Positions 1-12,500 of a stretch of DNA of 64,000 nt are shown in pieces. Position 1 is the stretch's first letter; every line of letters begins with the position of its first letter. The stretch covers positions 28,727,801-28,791,800 of the forward strand of contig NC_030852.1 of assembly GCF_000208745.1 (NCBI RefSeq). The letters run 5' to 3'. A program made the translations under genes and the position numbers. The notes below the pieces were generated by a model that was given only the letters and a program-made list of their open reading frames with translations, did not search any database and had not been told where the DNA came from. This DNA is from Theobroma cacao. Taxonomy: Eukaryota > Streptophyta > Magnoliopsida > Malvales > Malvaceae.

Positions 1-3000
1 GATTGAAAATATTAATAATTGGTAATTTAATTTATAATTTAAATATTATTATGATTAAAATATTAATACTTTTAATTAATTTTTAAATTCAAAATATTTT
101 GTAATATATAATTAATAACTTAACTTTTTTATTATAATAAGATTTATTTTTCTCTATTTGTATTTTTCATTTTTTAATTTAAATATCACTTAATAATTAA
201 AAATTAATTTTTAAAATATAATTTTTATTTATAATTTAAAAATATGAAATATTAATATTTTAAAATATTATTTTTATAAGTTTAAATTTGTAATTTTTAA
301 AAATAAATAAGGACATTTTAATCCAAAATGTTTAAATTTTATTCCCATAGGGGTGGAATAGCTAATACCATGGGAGAAGGTGGTATTAGCTATTCTAAGT
401 TTTTATCCAATTTTAAAGAATAACCATTTCTTTAGAATGGCTATTCCTTTTTTAAGAGTAAACCAAACAAGGGAATAAAATTTTGTAAGGAATAGAGGTG
501 GAATAGCTCAACCAAACTTGAAAGATTCAACAAGAGAACGTGGCCTATAGTCTCTCCAGATTAATGAACGAAATTTGGATCTAACCAAGCCCAAAACTTC
601 CAAGGCAGTACCCAAAATTAATATTGAGCTATCAAGGTGTACTACTGTTCCGAGCTTGAATGAAAATCAAGGTTAGTGGACTATCTATTCAGTTTTAGGC
701 CCATGTCGATTTAAAACTTGCGGCAATTCAATGGATTTGATAGAATATACCTTGTTGCTCAAGCCACTTGGTCTATAATGGTGGAAGTAGACAAAGTATT
801 TCAATTTCACATTCAACAAATAAGAGGATTTTAAAAAAATTATAAGTGTAAGTATAGTACATCTAATAAGATTAGCTTTTTGGAAAAAGATATTGTTTCC
901 ATCATAAAGTAGAATTAGAGAGACAAGTAGAGTGGTCAACGGCGATGAGAGTGTTATCAAATTTGGATGTTGGAGAATATTATGTTAAGCACTTTAAAAG
1001 AAGTAGATAAAGTGTTTCAATCTTGTATTAGATAAGTGGATTTAAAATGTTTATAAATGTGAATAATGCACATTCTATCATATTAATATTTTAGAGAGAA
1101 GGTAATGGTGCCACGACAATTACGCATATTTAAAATGAAAATCATCTACATTAGGCAAAAGAACAAAAGAAGATTTACAACATTTTGATGCATTTTCAAC
1201 AATAAATGTTTTGAAAAGAGAGTAATAGTCCTGTGATAATTACACATATATATGAAATGAAATTCATCCACACTAAACAAAAGAAATAAAAATATCTTTG
1301 ACGTGCAAAGGTTACAACCTTTGGCAGTAGTTAAAATTAAATGTTTAAGATGGCTATTGTGACATCTAAGATAAGGCTATTGTCTTGCATTCTCCAGAAG
1401 CTAAACTGATGCTAAATATAAATATTGTGTATAATTATTAATTGATTGAACTTTCAGTTTTATTTGGCAGGAAAAACAAAAAAAAAAAAACTTCCAACAA
1501 TCATGTTGTATATAATATAATTAAACTTGGTAATGGTAATAAAAATTCACTTACTTTTTTTTTAATATAAAAGAGAAAGAAAGGATTCAAATTCATCATT
1601 CTTCTTCTTTGACGAGCAGGGCATATATACTAACAATATGCCATGAAGTTTTTAACCTATTATCTTGAATTACCACACATTAAGAGATATAATCCAGTTT
1701 GAACCATTTCATTCTAGTAAGATTCCAAGTCTCAACTTCAGTCAAACGGTATAAAGCCGAAGTGGTGATTTCCCCTCTCCTCTCCCTTCCTCTCCTCGGC
1801 CTACCTATTGACTTTTATAGATTGTATAGAAGTTTGTCTAAGAAACCAGTATAATTAAAGAGTGCCCAATTTGAGGCCAAGTTTAGTTCACGCCAATTAT
1901 TATCTCAGTACGATCATCCTTAAAGAGAGGTCACCTCTTGCGCGTGTATGCATTAGAAAGGAAAAAAAGAAGCGTCACAAGAAGCTGGAGGTAGAGCGGG
2001 AATACGTACCCCATTAAGGCGGGGAATTGCTCAGTCCTAAAAAGCACCTTTCCGAGCGAGACTTAATTTCCTGGCACTCCGCACGTCTCCATTGCTAGAC
2101 ACGTACCTTGAGAGGGTAGAATACGTTTCGTTGGTCCTCCACAAAAGTGGCAGTACGGCTGGGTCCATTACACTTATGACAGGAAAGCGATAGAACATCC
2201 GTCCTCGCTCCCCGCATTGGCTGCGCTGGGCAGATTACTTTAAGCTTTTCTTTATACAAAGAGACGAGCCTTGCGATTGCGGCCAGGAGGAGAGATGAGG
2301 TATTGTCAGTCTTTCTATGATTAAACTCGTTTGAAGCTCCATGTGGACGCTGACAATGGCAGGTTTCGTTAGCCACGAATTTCAACGGGAAAACCTGATT
2401 AATTTCTTCTTAATTGGGTCTCCAACTCCTTTTGGGTTACTATTAGCCTTTAGATTAAACCCTTTTCGATAAGTTGCGATGAGATCCATTGGTGCAGGAA
2501 AAGTGCGGGACAGTGCGTGGGGAAGAGAGAGAAGAGAGCACATGCTACCACGTGTTTCGACGCATTTACAGAGCAATTTGGCCGGGATTTGACCTACAAT
2601 AAAGCAGCCAATAATAAATATTACGCCCTTTGCGTACGTTGGCATTGCTGGAAAAATTATGAGGTTTTTGTTAAATATGGATCAGATTTGTCGAAACTAA
2701 AAGGCTTAATAATTCCCGTCAAATCATGTTTAATCATTTGGCCGTTGCAATTATGCCATAAGTAGTAGTCTAATCTTTTTTTTGGGTTTTGGTGCGACAG
2801 ACAACATTTCAGGACTTTATTTTTTTTATAATTAAAAAAAAATTAAACTTTACTTTTTAAATAAAAAAAATTATACATTAATTAATAAAATAAATATTTA
2901 AATACTGTACAGTACTTGATATCTTTAAATTTTTTTAATTTATTTATCAATAGCTTAAAGCTCCATTTGATTTTTAACATTTAAAAAATACCTTTGTTAA

Positions 3001-3778
3001 ATGAAGCATAATTCGGCACAAATATAATAATAAAAAAAGAAGAAGATGCTTTAATGATATGACGGGTAACAGGCCAACAGCTAACTCCTGTAGTATCTTT
3101 ATCATTTATTTTTGTTTCCGTCTTTTCTTTTTCCCCTAATAATCAGCTTCGATATTAAGCATGATCTTATTCTCCTTCCGACAATTTGCTGAAAATGAAA
3201 CTTCATTTTCGAAGTTAGACAGACGACAGGCTCTAAGCTCAGGTTAAATCGTAAGCTTAGCCCAAAAAAAAGCAGGCCTTCTTTTTTGGGTGATGATGAC
3301 AACAACAGAAGAAGTGTAGGGCCATCATCAGCCATGTATTTTATTTCGTTTTAAAGTTTGGCACCTCGTGCCTTACTGCAATCAAAAGAAAACTACTTCT
3401 GATTCCCAAACTTTTATTACTAGGATAAAGTAGAGTGTTTTGAGTAATTTATTATAAAGAAGCTTCTTTATTACTCTGTGATGCCACTACATTTATTAAT
3501 TTGACTTTGAGTCACCTTCCATTTCGCATTTTTTCCAACTCCCTGCAGCTTCTATTTTTCTAAAGTTACTAAAGCGAGTTAACAGACTGGAACATCTCGT
3601 TGCTCACAGCTGTGCAGAAACTATCCTTTAGTCCTGTCATAGCCACAAAAGAAGTCGAGTTTAGACAAACAAGTTCCAGATTTGCTAGCATTATTTTCAG
3701 TTAGAATCCCAATGCGGTGAGTGGGATTTGTAGTCAACCTTCACCGCAGAAACTGAAAGCGTATATACGATTAAAAAC
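1..3778. other. Non-genic 5' flank of the coiled-coil gene
   Basis: No open reading frame here resembles a gene. The first 600 bases are extremely AT-rich. About 1900-2600 is less AT-rich, yet its ORFs are short, overlap on both strands and match no family I know. 2800-3000 is AT-rich again. The last few hundred bases before position 3779 should hold the promoter and 5'UTR of the downstream gene, but I could not place a convincing TATA box or transcription start. Confidence 0.6.
356..395. repeat. 15-bp perfect inverted repeat (foldback/MITE remnant)
   Basis: The arm GAATAGCTAATACCA (356-370) is followed by a 10-base loop and its exact reverse complement (381-395). Related motifs containing GGAATAG or CTATTCC recur at about 435-450 and 490-515, and the block is bounded by similar 'attccc/gggaat' tracts. 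This looks like the core of a small foldback transposon of about 170 bp. The true element ends and target-site duplication are not clear. Confidence 0.55.
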
Positions 3779-6700
3779 ATGTTTAAGTCATGGAGGAGCG
3801 ACAAGAAAAAGATCAAAGTTGTATTCAAGTTGCAGTTTCAGGCAACTCAGGTACGAGTCAGACAAAACTACTGATACTAGTTGAGAAATTACCAGTTAGG
3901 AGTTTAAGATCTCACCTGATTCTGCCATCTTCGTTTTCAGGTGCCACGGTTGAAAAAGTCCGCGGTAACGATAGCCCTGGTGCCGGAGGATGTTGGAAAG
4001 CCCACTCTGAGATTAGAGAAAGTCGCAGTTCAGGATGGGAGTTGTTTGTGGGAGAATCCTGTCTTTGAAACTGTGAAACTCATCAGGGAGACAAAAACAG
4101 GGAAACTGAGTGAAAAAATTTACCATTTCGTTGTTTCAACTGTATGTATAGTCTGGAATCCCTCAGCCTTTCTTCTCCATTGTTAAAGTTTCCACTGGTG
4201 TTGGCTAATTCCTTCTGAGTTCTTGCAGGGGTCGTCAAAAGCAGGTTTTCTTGGTGAAGCTTCAATTGATTTTGCTGATTTTGCAGCAGAAACTGAACCA
4301 ATTACTGTTTCTCTGCCCCTGAAGTTTGCTAACTCCGGTTCCATTCTACACGTTAGTTCTCTCTCTCTCTCTCTCTCTTTCTATCTCCAATTACACATGG
4401 GTGCACTGACACAAAGTGACCCGTGCATTGTAATTCAATTGATCTCAAGAATCAAACATAGTCATTTGGTCATGAAAATTCATGCTGATCCACAGGTTAC
4501 AATTCACAAAATTGAGGGAGATGCAGATCAGAGGTGATACAAACATTAACAATCTATCTCGAGTCATTCACTTTAACCTTCTTTTCCTCCCTCGTCTTCT
4601 TGCTCTTTTTCTTGTTCTATTTACATATATAAAATGCAATTTTAAATATCAGATATCTTGGAGAAACTGAAGGTTTTGCCATTTCCCGAGATGGAAGCCT
4701 ACAAAGCCAAGACAACAATTACAGTGTACGTGAAAATGACCAAAATTTCACAGAAGTAAGTCCCCACTCATCTGCTTTCAGTATGGTTTATCATGACAAT
4801 AATTCGACTAAAGCATCCTGAAATTACTACCAGCAATAGATGGCCTTTCAATGCAACTTTACAATTAAATTGTCCTTGATTCTCACAGGATGGGCACTTG
4901 AATATGATCACATATCAGAATGCTGAACAAAATGGCAGCATTAAAGCATCGAATGGCTCTACAGCTACTGTAGCATCATGCTGGGACATTGGTTCTGAAC
5001 AACCAAGAAGGGCTAGTATTGGTCAGGACCCTGCCAGCTTCCTTTCACCGCTACGGCTGAATTCTATGCCTCAAAGGGGAGCAGATGCTGTCACAACTAA
5101 AAAGCAAACGCACCGGAGAACAAACACAGATTGGTCAGTCTGTTCAACTTCAGATGGAAGTTTAGTTGAGTCAGGTAATAGCCCCATAGACATCCCAAGA
5201 GAATGGCAAGAGGGATCCGACAGTTCTGTAGAGAAACTCAGAAGTGAAAACGCTCTTCTACTGAGGCAGGTAGAAGTTTCTGAATTAGAACTGCAATCTC
5301 TCAGGAAACAGATTTTGAAAGAGACCAAACGGACACAGGATCTGTCAGGACAAATTATCAGCCTGAAAGAAGAGAGAGATGCAGTGAAGACAGAGCTGAA
5401 ACAACTCAAGTCACAGAAAAATACAGATGAGGTAGAAATTGAAAGCCGATTGCAAGCTGAAAATGAGGAGTCAAATGTTCTGCTAGAAGAAATTAGGCAG
5501 GAGCTGAATCATGAAAAGGACCTGAATACCAATCTTCGTTTGCAGCTGCAGAGGACTGAGGATTCAAATTCTAATCTGATTCTTGCAGTAAGAGACCTCA
5601 ATGAAATGTTAGAGCAAAAGAACAGGGAAATATCTTGCCTCTCTAGTGAGATAGAAGCAAGTATGAATATTAAAGAGGTGCAGTCAAATTCCAAATGCCA
5701 TATGAACGAGGCTAAGGATCAGAAAACAGTGGAAGAACTCAACAAGGAACAAAATGATGCTAATGAAGTACACATGATGAAGCAGACAGTCACAGACCTG
5801 AATGCAGAGTTAGAGTTCTACAGGAAACATAAAGTGGAGTTAGAGATGCATATAGAAGAACTAAGCCAGGAAAATGAGGTCCTAAAACAGGAAAATTACG
5901 ATATCTCTTCGCAGTTAAAGCAAAATCAGCAACAAGAATCAATCAAGGTGCAAAATGAGTACTCGGAATCTTTGGCTACCGTAAATGAACTTGAATCTCA
6001 AGTGCAAAGACTAGAGGATAAAATCAAGCAGCAGTCAGAAGAATACTCAGAATCTTTAGTTGCCATTAATGAACTTGAAAGTCAAGTAAAAGAATTAAAG
6101 AAAGAACTGGAGAATCGGACACAAAGGTTTGAAGATGATCTCAATGCCATGATACATTCCAAAACAGAGCAGGAACAAAGCGCTATCCGAGCAGAGGAGG
6201 CCTTAAGAAAGACAAGGTGGAAAAATGCAGTTACTGCAGAGCGGCTTCAGGAAGAGTTTAAAAGGCTATCTATTGAAATGGCCACTAAGTTTGATGAGAA
6301 TGAAAAGATGGCCATGAAAGCAGTTGCAGAAGCAAATGAACTGCACATACAAAAAGGAAATCTGGAAGAAATGCTCCAGAAAGCTAATGAAGAGCTCGAA
6401 CTACTTAAGGATCGGACTGGAATTGAACGACAAGAGCTTTCACATCAACTAGACATCAAAGCAAAACAAATAGAGCAAATGTCAATGGAACTTAATGAGA
6501 AGACCATGCGACTTGAACACACACAAAAGCAAGAGAAGGAAAAGCAAGAGGCTTTCTCAAAAGAAATCCAAATGCTCAGAACTGAGATCAAGAAGCTCAC
6601 AGAGCAGAGAAGCCAATTTTCCGATCAGGCAAAAGAAAATGGAAAGCAAAGTGATGAAACCAAAAAAGTGAAGACATCAAGTGACAAAACTGAGATGCTG

Positions 6701-8462
6701 ATACAAAGATGGAATAAAGAAAGAGATGAATTGGAGAAAAAAATCGCTTCAGCAAAGAAGGAAGCAGAGAAGGCACAGAAACAATTAATTAGTACAAGGT
6801 CTTTGAAGGATAAAAAAGAGAAGATGATCACAAATTTGAAGTCAGAAATGGAAAACATTCAAGTGGAGTATAATGACTTAAAACATAGCTTGATTCGAGA
6901 AGAAATGGAGAAAGAAAAACTGAGAAAACAGGTATCTCAATTAAAGAATGACCTGCAGAAGAAAGAAGAAGAAGCCAGCTCTCTAGAAAAAGAACTTAAA
7001 AATAATGGTGGTCAAGCTGCTGTCACGCCAAGGAGCAGCAACTCTACCTCAGCTCCTCAGGGCTCCAAGTCTATCACCATGTTGCAGAAGAAATTGAGGT
7101 TGCTTAAGGTAGTTGTTTGAACATGGCTTAGAAATTAAACATAGTATCTGTTATGTGTATGGAAAGATTACATATGGAATACAAGATATGTCAATTTTAA
7201 CTAACATCAATGGTGGAAGTAAACCACATTGATATATAATCTGCCTTTTTCAGTCATAAAATGTTTACATTCTATGTTCTTCCGTAATCCAAACAACCAA
7301 GCTGATACAACAATTTTTTGTTCTCATTCATCAAATAGCAGAGATTAATAATTTCACAATTTTTTGCAGAATCAGATAAATCTCAAGGAAGCTGCATCGA
7401 AAACATCAGCTAATTCAGCTCCAGAGAAGGAAAGAAATCTCAGCAACATGATTGAAGAGCTAGAGAGCAGCATGGAACAACTCAAAATTTGTCATTGTTT
7501 CTCTGCAGATCATTGTCAAGAGGTTTGTGAATTACAATAATAAATTGCATTGACTAATATCATTTTGTGATTTCTTATGCAACTAGGCAGAAATATTTTA
7601 GTCTAGACATAGTTCATGAGGCAACCCTTAGTTAACTCCAAATGATCATAGAAACAATATTTCAGAGATTAGGAATACATCTCTACAGAAACAGAATTAC
7701 CTTTTTATTAGAGAGTAATGATGTATGAGCAAAAATTCATTAAATATGTTGTTCAAAACTATATCAATAAGTTAATGCTGCAGAAGTACATTTAATTCTA
7801 GACCCCCGGAACTCAAAAATTTAAGGCAGGTCACTTGTATCTCAGTTTTATCATTATTTTTAGATATGCTTCCAGTTCCACCCATTTAGTTTCTAGACTG
7901 TTACTTCAGAAGAATTGGATTACTGATGTTCAAAATACAGGAAACTATATCTGCTGGAATCTTTACCGCAAATGTCACCAAATCTGAAGAAAGAGGAAAG
8001 TCACCAGACAACATCCTACATTCTAAAATGAACACTGCAGAAGGCATGTCTTTCTCAATCAGAGCAGTACCAGTTGAAAGGTATGAACATAAAATAAGGT
8101 GAACATTGATGTTTATCTTTTTGTCTCAAGAATTACAGCTTATTATTAAGCACTATCTTTACTATATATGGAGTTCATCAACTTATCATTTCTGTTTTCC
8201 TACTTCTCCAAACAGAAGGAAAGAAACTAAAGCAGAGAAAGAGCTTAAATGCTCCGCTTCTGGTACCAGAACTGGTGCTAATCTTGCCGAGTTGCTATGT
8301 GAAGTGGAATGTCTTAAGGAAAGGAATAAATCTATGGAGCGTGAGCTTAAAGACATGGAAGAAAGATATTCAGAAATAAGCCTCAAATTTGCGGAAGTGG
8401 AAGGTGAAAGACAGCAACTTGTAATGACAGTACGAAACCTTAAGAACAGCAAGAAGAACTAG
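3779..8462 (+). CDS. NT-C2 (EEIG1/EHBP1-type) coiled-coil protein, myosin-heavy-chain-like
   Basis: Nine exons with consensus GT-AG borders and matching phases: 3779-3850, 3941-4141, 4229-4351, 4496-4533, 4653-4755, 4889-7108, 7370-7522, 7941-8080, 8216-8462. The product is 1098 aa. Residues 1 to about 150 form the NT-C2 domain typical of EEIG1/EHBP1 proteins, starting MFKSWRSDKKKIKVVFKLQF and including the 'GFLGEASIDFADF' motif. A Ser-rich linker follows. From about residue 290 to the C-terminus the protein is a long Glu/Lys/Gln heptad coiled coil, almost all encoded by the 2.2-kb exon 6. Plant members are often labelled 'myosin heavy chain-related' but have no motor domain. NT-C2 domains are thought to bind membranes, so a tethering or cytoskeleton-linked role is likely but unproven. 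By recall this matches Arabidopsis At5g52280, which lies next to SHOC1 as here. The start is the first ATG in the exon and gives the conserved family N-terminus. Confidence 0.9.
4357..4383. repeat. (TC)n microsatellite in intron 3
   Basis: A run of TC dinucleotides with a few extra T's begins five bases after the intron 3 donor of the coiled-coil gene. It is likely length-variable. Confidence 0.8.
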
Positions 8463-9516
8463 CATGTTCAAAAATGCAGTATGTTTGACAAAGAATTCTA
8501 GGCAGGGTGAAGCAGCTGATCTTCTACATAGAAGAAACAAGTGTGATACTTACATCAAAGTTCAATCAAGATATCCTTACCATTTGAAATTGTGAAACGG
8601 CATTTTCCTTTATTTCTTGCTCATCTCCTGATAGGAACACTGAAGAATTGGATTTAACGAACTAGGTCGAAAGTTCAAAAAGGTAAATCTTGATTTTGAG
8701 GTTTTATATGTTTAGATACAGAGACCCGATAGATATATAGGAACCCATCCAATTCCTTTTTCATTTTGCTCAATAAATTAAAACGTCAAATTAATTCTGT
8801 GGAAACAGAACTAACAAATCAAGCTAGTCTTTGTCCTCAGCCCTGGCACTTCTTCTCTTCAAGCTAACAACTGATTTCACTAAGATGGGCTTTTTTGTTT
8901 CTTAGAGTAAATAGTAATATTATTATCATAAAAATATAATTAGAACAAAGAATAAATACACCAACTACACAGCCAACAAACCCAAACACATCACACTTGA
9001 CATCAATTAAAGTATTAACATCAATAGATACTTATGCAGCACATTTGCAGGCAGGCAAAGATATATACACACACAGCTACAGAGCTACTAGCAGTGCATG
9101 CCCACCAATAAAAAGTTTCAGTTCAAAGATCAAATCATTTTAGTTTCAAGCATGGGGCTGCCTGATAAGCTTTCTTATAAATGCCTAACTGCCTATGGAC
9201 TAGTCCGTTCAATATTTCTCACCAACTGAAATATTTGTAGCATGAGGACTCTGGTGTTGTGTTCGAGCTTACTCATTGAGCCCATCTGGACACATTCTTG
9301 AAAAAATCATGGCAAGTGCTGCAAGTTGATGGCATGTTTAAAGAATGATCTGCATAAAACATATAAATGTAAATAAGACTTGGTATATCTCTATATTATT
9401 GCTATTTTCTGACCAGACAAGAAACTGCTTCTGCACACTATATTCAAGAACCAACCTGCTATTCCACAAATGGTTCTACACCCATGTATGTTGCACCCCC
9501 CTTGTTTCCATCCCAA
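8463..9516. other. Convergent intergenic spacer (3'UTRs)
   Basis: This spacer lies between the stop codons of two genes that face each other, the coiled-coil gene on + and SHOC1 on -. It should hold both 3'UTRs and polyadenylation sites. No ORF in it has coding character. A few AT-rich stretches, such as 8900-8960, could serve as poly(A) signals, but I cannot fix the sites. Confidence 0.6.
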
Positions 9517-12500
9517 CTATTGATTGCGGAGCTTTTTGCTCAAACCATGAGCACCTCCATCGCTCCAAACCAGCTTAGTTTGACTTCCACTTTCATTCAT
9601 TGCAAAAGATAGAGTCTACAGGGGAACAGTGCAAAATTTCAATTGCAGACATATGCAGTGTATGTTTTACACATCAAATATGATACCAAAGGTAGTTTAT
9701 TCAAACCTGTCTTGCTCTCTTATCAATGGGTGTCCGTGTTTGCGAAAGGGAGGATGACGCTTTTTCATTCTTAGATGAGTTGGATGATTGTAGGTATCTT
9801 TTCTGCTTCCTTTTTTCTAGTATTTTCCGAGGAGTGCTACTTCCTTGGTATTTGAAAAATTCAAGCATTGACGGACTTCTTCTCTTAGGAACTTTTGCTA
9901 CATTTCTTGATATCTCAAAAGGTGAAGCAGATGTATCAGAAGGAAGATTCTGGTGATGTAATCTGCTCTTCTCCCTGATTCTGTTAAGAAATTCTATTGT
10001 CCAAGGTGAACCTGGTGGTGGATGGGCTGAAAGAATGGCCTTTGAGAGTGGTGTTGCTCTATGATTTGATACATCATTTTTGAGTAATGAATGTTTGCAA
10101 GCTGCAGAGCCCTGAGCTAAAACATCCCAAATGAGGTTTTCTTGGTTACTGAAAGGCAGCTTATCATTATAACCTGCACCTGGATTATCATTAGTTCCTT
10201 GGAAACTATCTCTAGGATATTTTACAGAACTCAATATATCTGAATCAGTGCTGATCTCAGAAACATATGGGAAAACAGTGCGACTGCCTTTTCTGAAAGA
10301 CAATTTTCTAGCAATTTTAGACTTTCTTGTAGAGTCATTTTCAATCTTCGGCACCATAGAGAAGGGAATAGAATTATCAAAGGAAGAGAAATCCTCACCT
10401 GACATTGGACTGTCAATGAGGTCAATAACTTCATCTAGAGGGTCCTCATGCCGATTTTCAAACTTATTGATGTTCTGCCCGTCCAAACTGTTCAGCATAG
10501 CCATATTTTCTCCCTGCCTGTGACCCCAAATATTATCTTTCAAAGGTACACTCAGTTTGGGCTTTTTTGCTTCATTTAATATCTGAGGACCTTCAAAGAT
10601 GTGAGAATCATATTGCTTCGGCACTTCAAGGCTCAAATATGCCGGTAAACCAAATTGCTGCTTTTGATCAAATATATAGTTCAAAGATGAACTGTGTTTT
10701 TTGTAATCCTGAAAATCCTTGGAACCTTTAGACATCCAAGAATTATATGGCTTTGACAGTCCAGAAGGATTCAGGAAGTCATCTGTGCATTGGTTCAAAG
10801 GCTCAACATGCAGCAACTCATCCATACTTATGCTGGTTTTATCAGGGCTATTTATGTGTTTTCTTCCTTGTTTTCCTTCAGAACCAACATTAAGATCACA
10901 CTTGTCAGAGTCAGGACCAGAAGATACCGAAGAAGAGCAGTCTGTCATTATGGATTTTGAGTCCTCCCGCTCACCATACTTGCACAAAGCACTGAACAGA
11001 GCAACACTCTCATCTGGTACACAGTAGTTTTGGACTGCATGGATCCTGCGTTCATGTGACCACTCAAGGAACTCAATGAGCACTCCTCCTGAAGAGAGTA
11101 TTGCATGAGCTGTCAAAGGATTAATTGAAGGAAATTTTGTGAGGAATGATTCTGCAAGAGTTTCTGAATCAGGCATCCTAGGATATAAGCCCCTGGTCAT
11201 CTTAGCAGCGTAGTCAATGCAGTTTAATATAATTTCATCAGTTAACTCAGATGAATAAGAACAAAAGAGCTGGAAGTCAATTCCCAAACTTGCTGCTGCT
11301 GCATAGAGTCCAGCTGAGGATTCCATTACAGTAGAAAGGAAGGGAACTTCTCCCTCAAAAACCTAGAAGAAAAAGTACCCACAATATATGGTAAATCAAA
11401 TTGCAACAACAATAATTTTAATATTTTAATAAAAAGAGTTCAAGAATTTTCATCTTTTCAAGAGTACTATGTCTCATCTTGCACAATAAAATGAACAAAG
11501 TTGTCTGCCCTAAGATTTATTTCAATTTTCAACCTAGGCTATAAGAAAGTCCATACTTCTAGTGAACAAGCAACAACATCACCTATAACTACTCGTAGCC
11601 AGCTGACTCTGACCAAGCCAGCAAAAGATGGCCACGAATGCAAATAAGAAGCATTTAAATCTATTTTGAAATTTTTACTTTTAAAATCATTTTTTTAGGT
11701 CATCATTACTTTTAAAATCTCTGATATACAGGCAAGACAAGTAGTGAACAGAAGCATATAAAAATATTTCACCAGAGATAAAATAGCCTACTCCAACCAT
11801 ATTGATGAAATTAACAGAAAGGTACTCCAAGCATAGACCTAGAGTTTTCTGGTTCTAAGCATCCCAAAGAACTCAGAAACAATACCTGACATCTGTTTTC
11901 TTGAAACTTAATTACTCTCTTGTCTAATGAGTTAGGATATGAAAGTCAAAGTGTCAAGCTGATGAAAGGTATGAAATTACCAGGAAACAGCCACTGAAAG
12001 TAAAACTCAGCAATGTCAAAATATTAGTTGCAATATTCTCAATCCACAATGGTAAGCATGAAGATGCTGCATCTAAAGTGGCAGCTTTTCCTCCAATGTT
12101 TCTGCAATCATACCACACTAAGCAAATTGCAGAACTAATTATGACATCCACAGGCAGATTTAAATCACGTTCCACCACTTGAGCTCCTTCTTTCTCCATT
12201 GCAAGAATCTTTTGATATGTACTTCTTCTGGATACAATCATTTCCTTGTCAAAATTTTGCGTGTTCACAATAATTACTATGTCCATTTTTCTCTGCTGAG
12301 TTTGCTTGTTTTCCACGGCAACTGGCAGAGGCATAAAGTGAGCTTCTATTTTATCCACACCCTCGACAGATTTCTTATTATACTTGGCTTCAATCGGTAC
12401 AAAGTTCAGTAGGTCCTCCAACTTCTGGTAATTCACATTATCATCCAGGGCCAGGATTGAATGAAACTCTCCTTCCTAACACATGGGTACAGTCAGCAGT

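Noticed and set aside
2095..2645. Overlapping ORFs on both strands in a less AT-rich patch
   Set aside because: Short, overlapping, no conserved motif and no splice pattern; not called as genes.
8106..8462. 118-aa ORF as a separate small gene
   Set aside because: It is the last exon (from 8216) of the coiled-coil gene read back into its intron.
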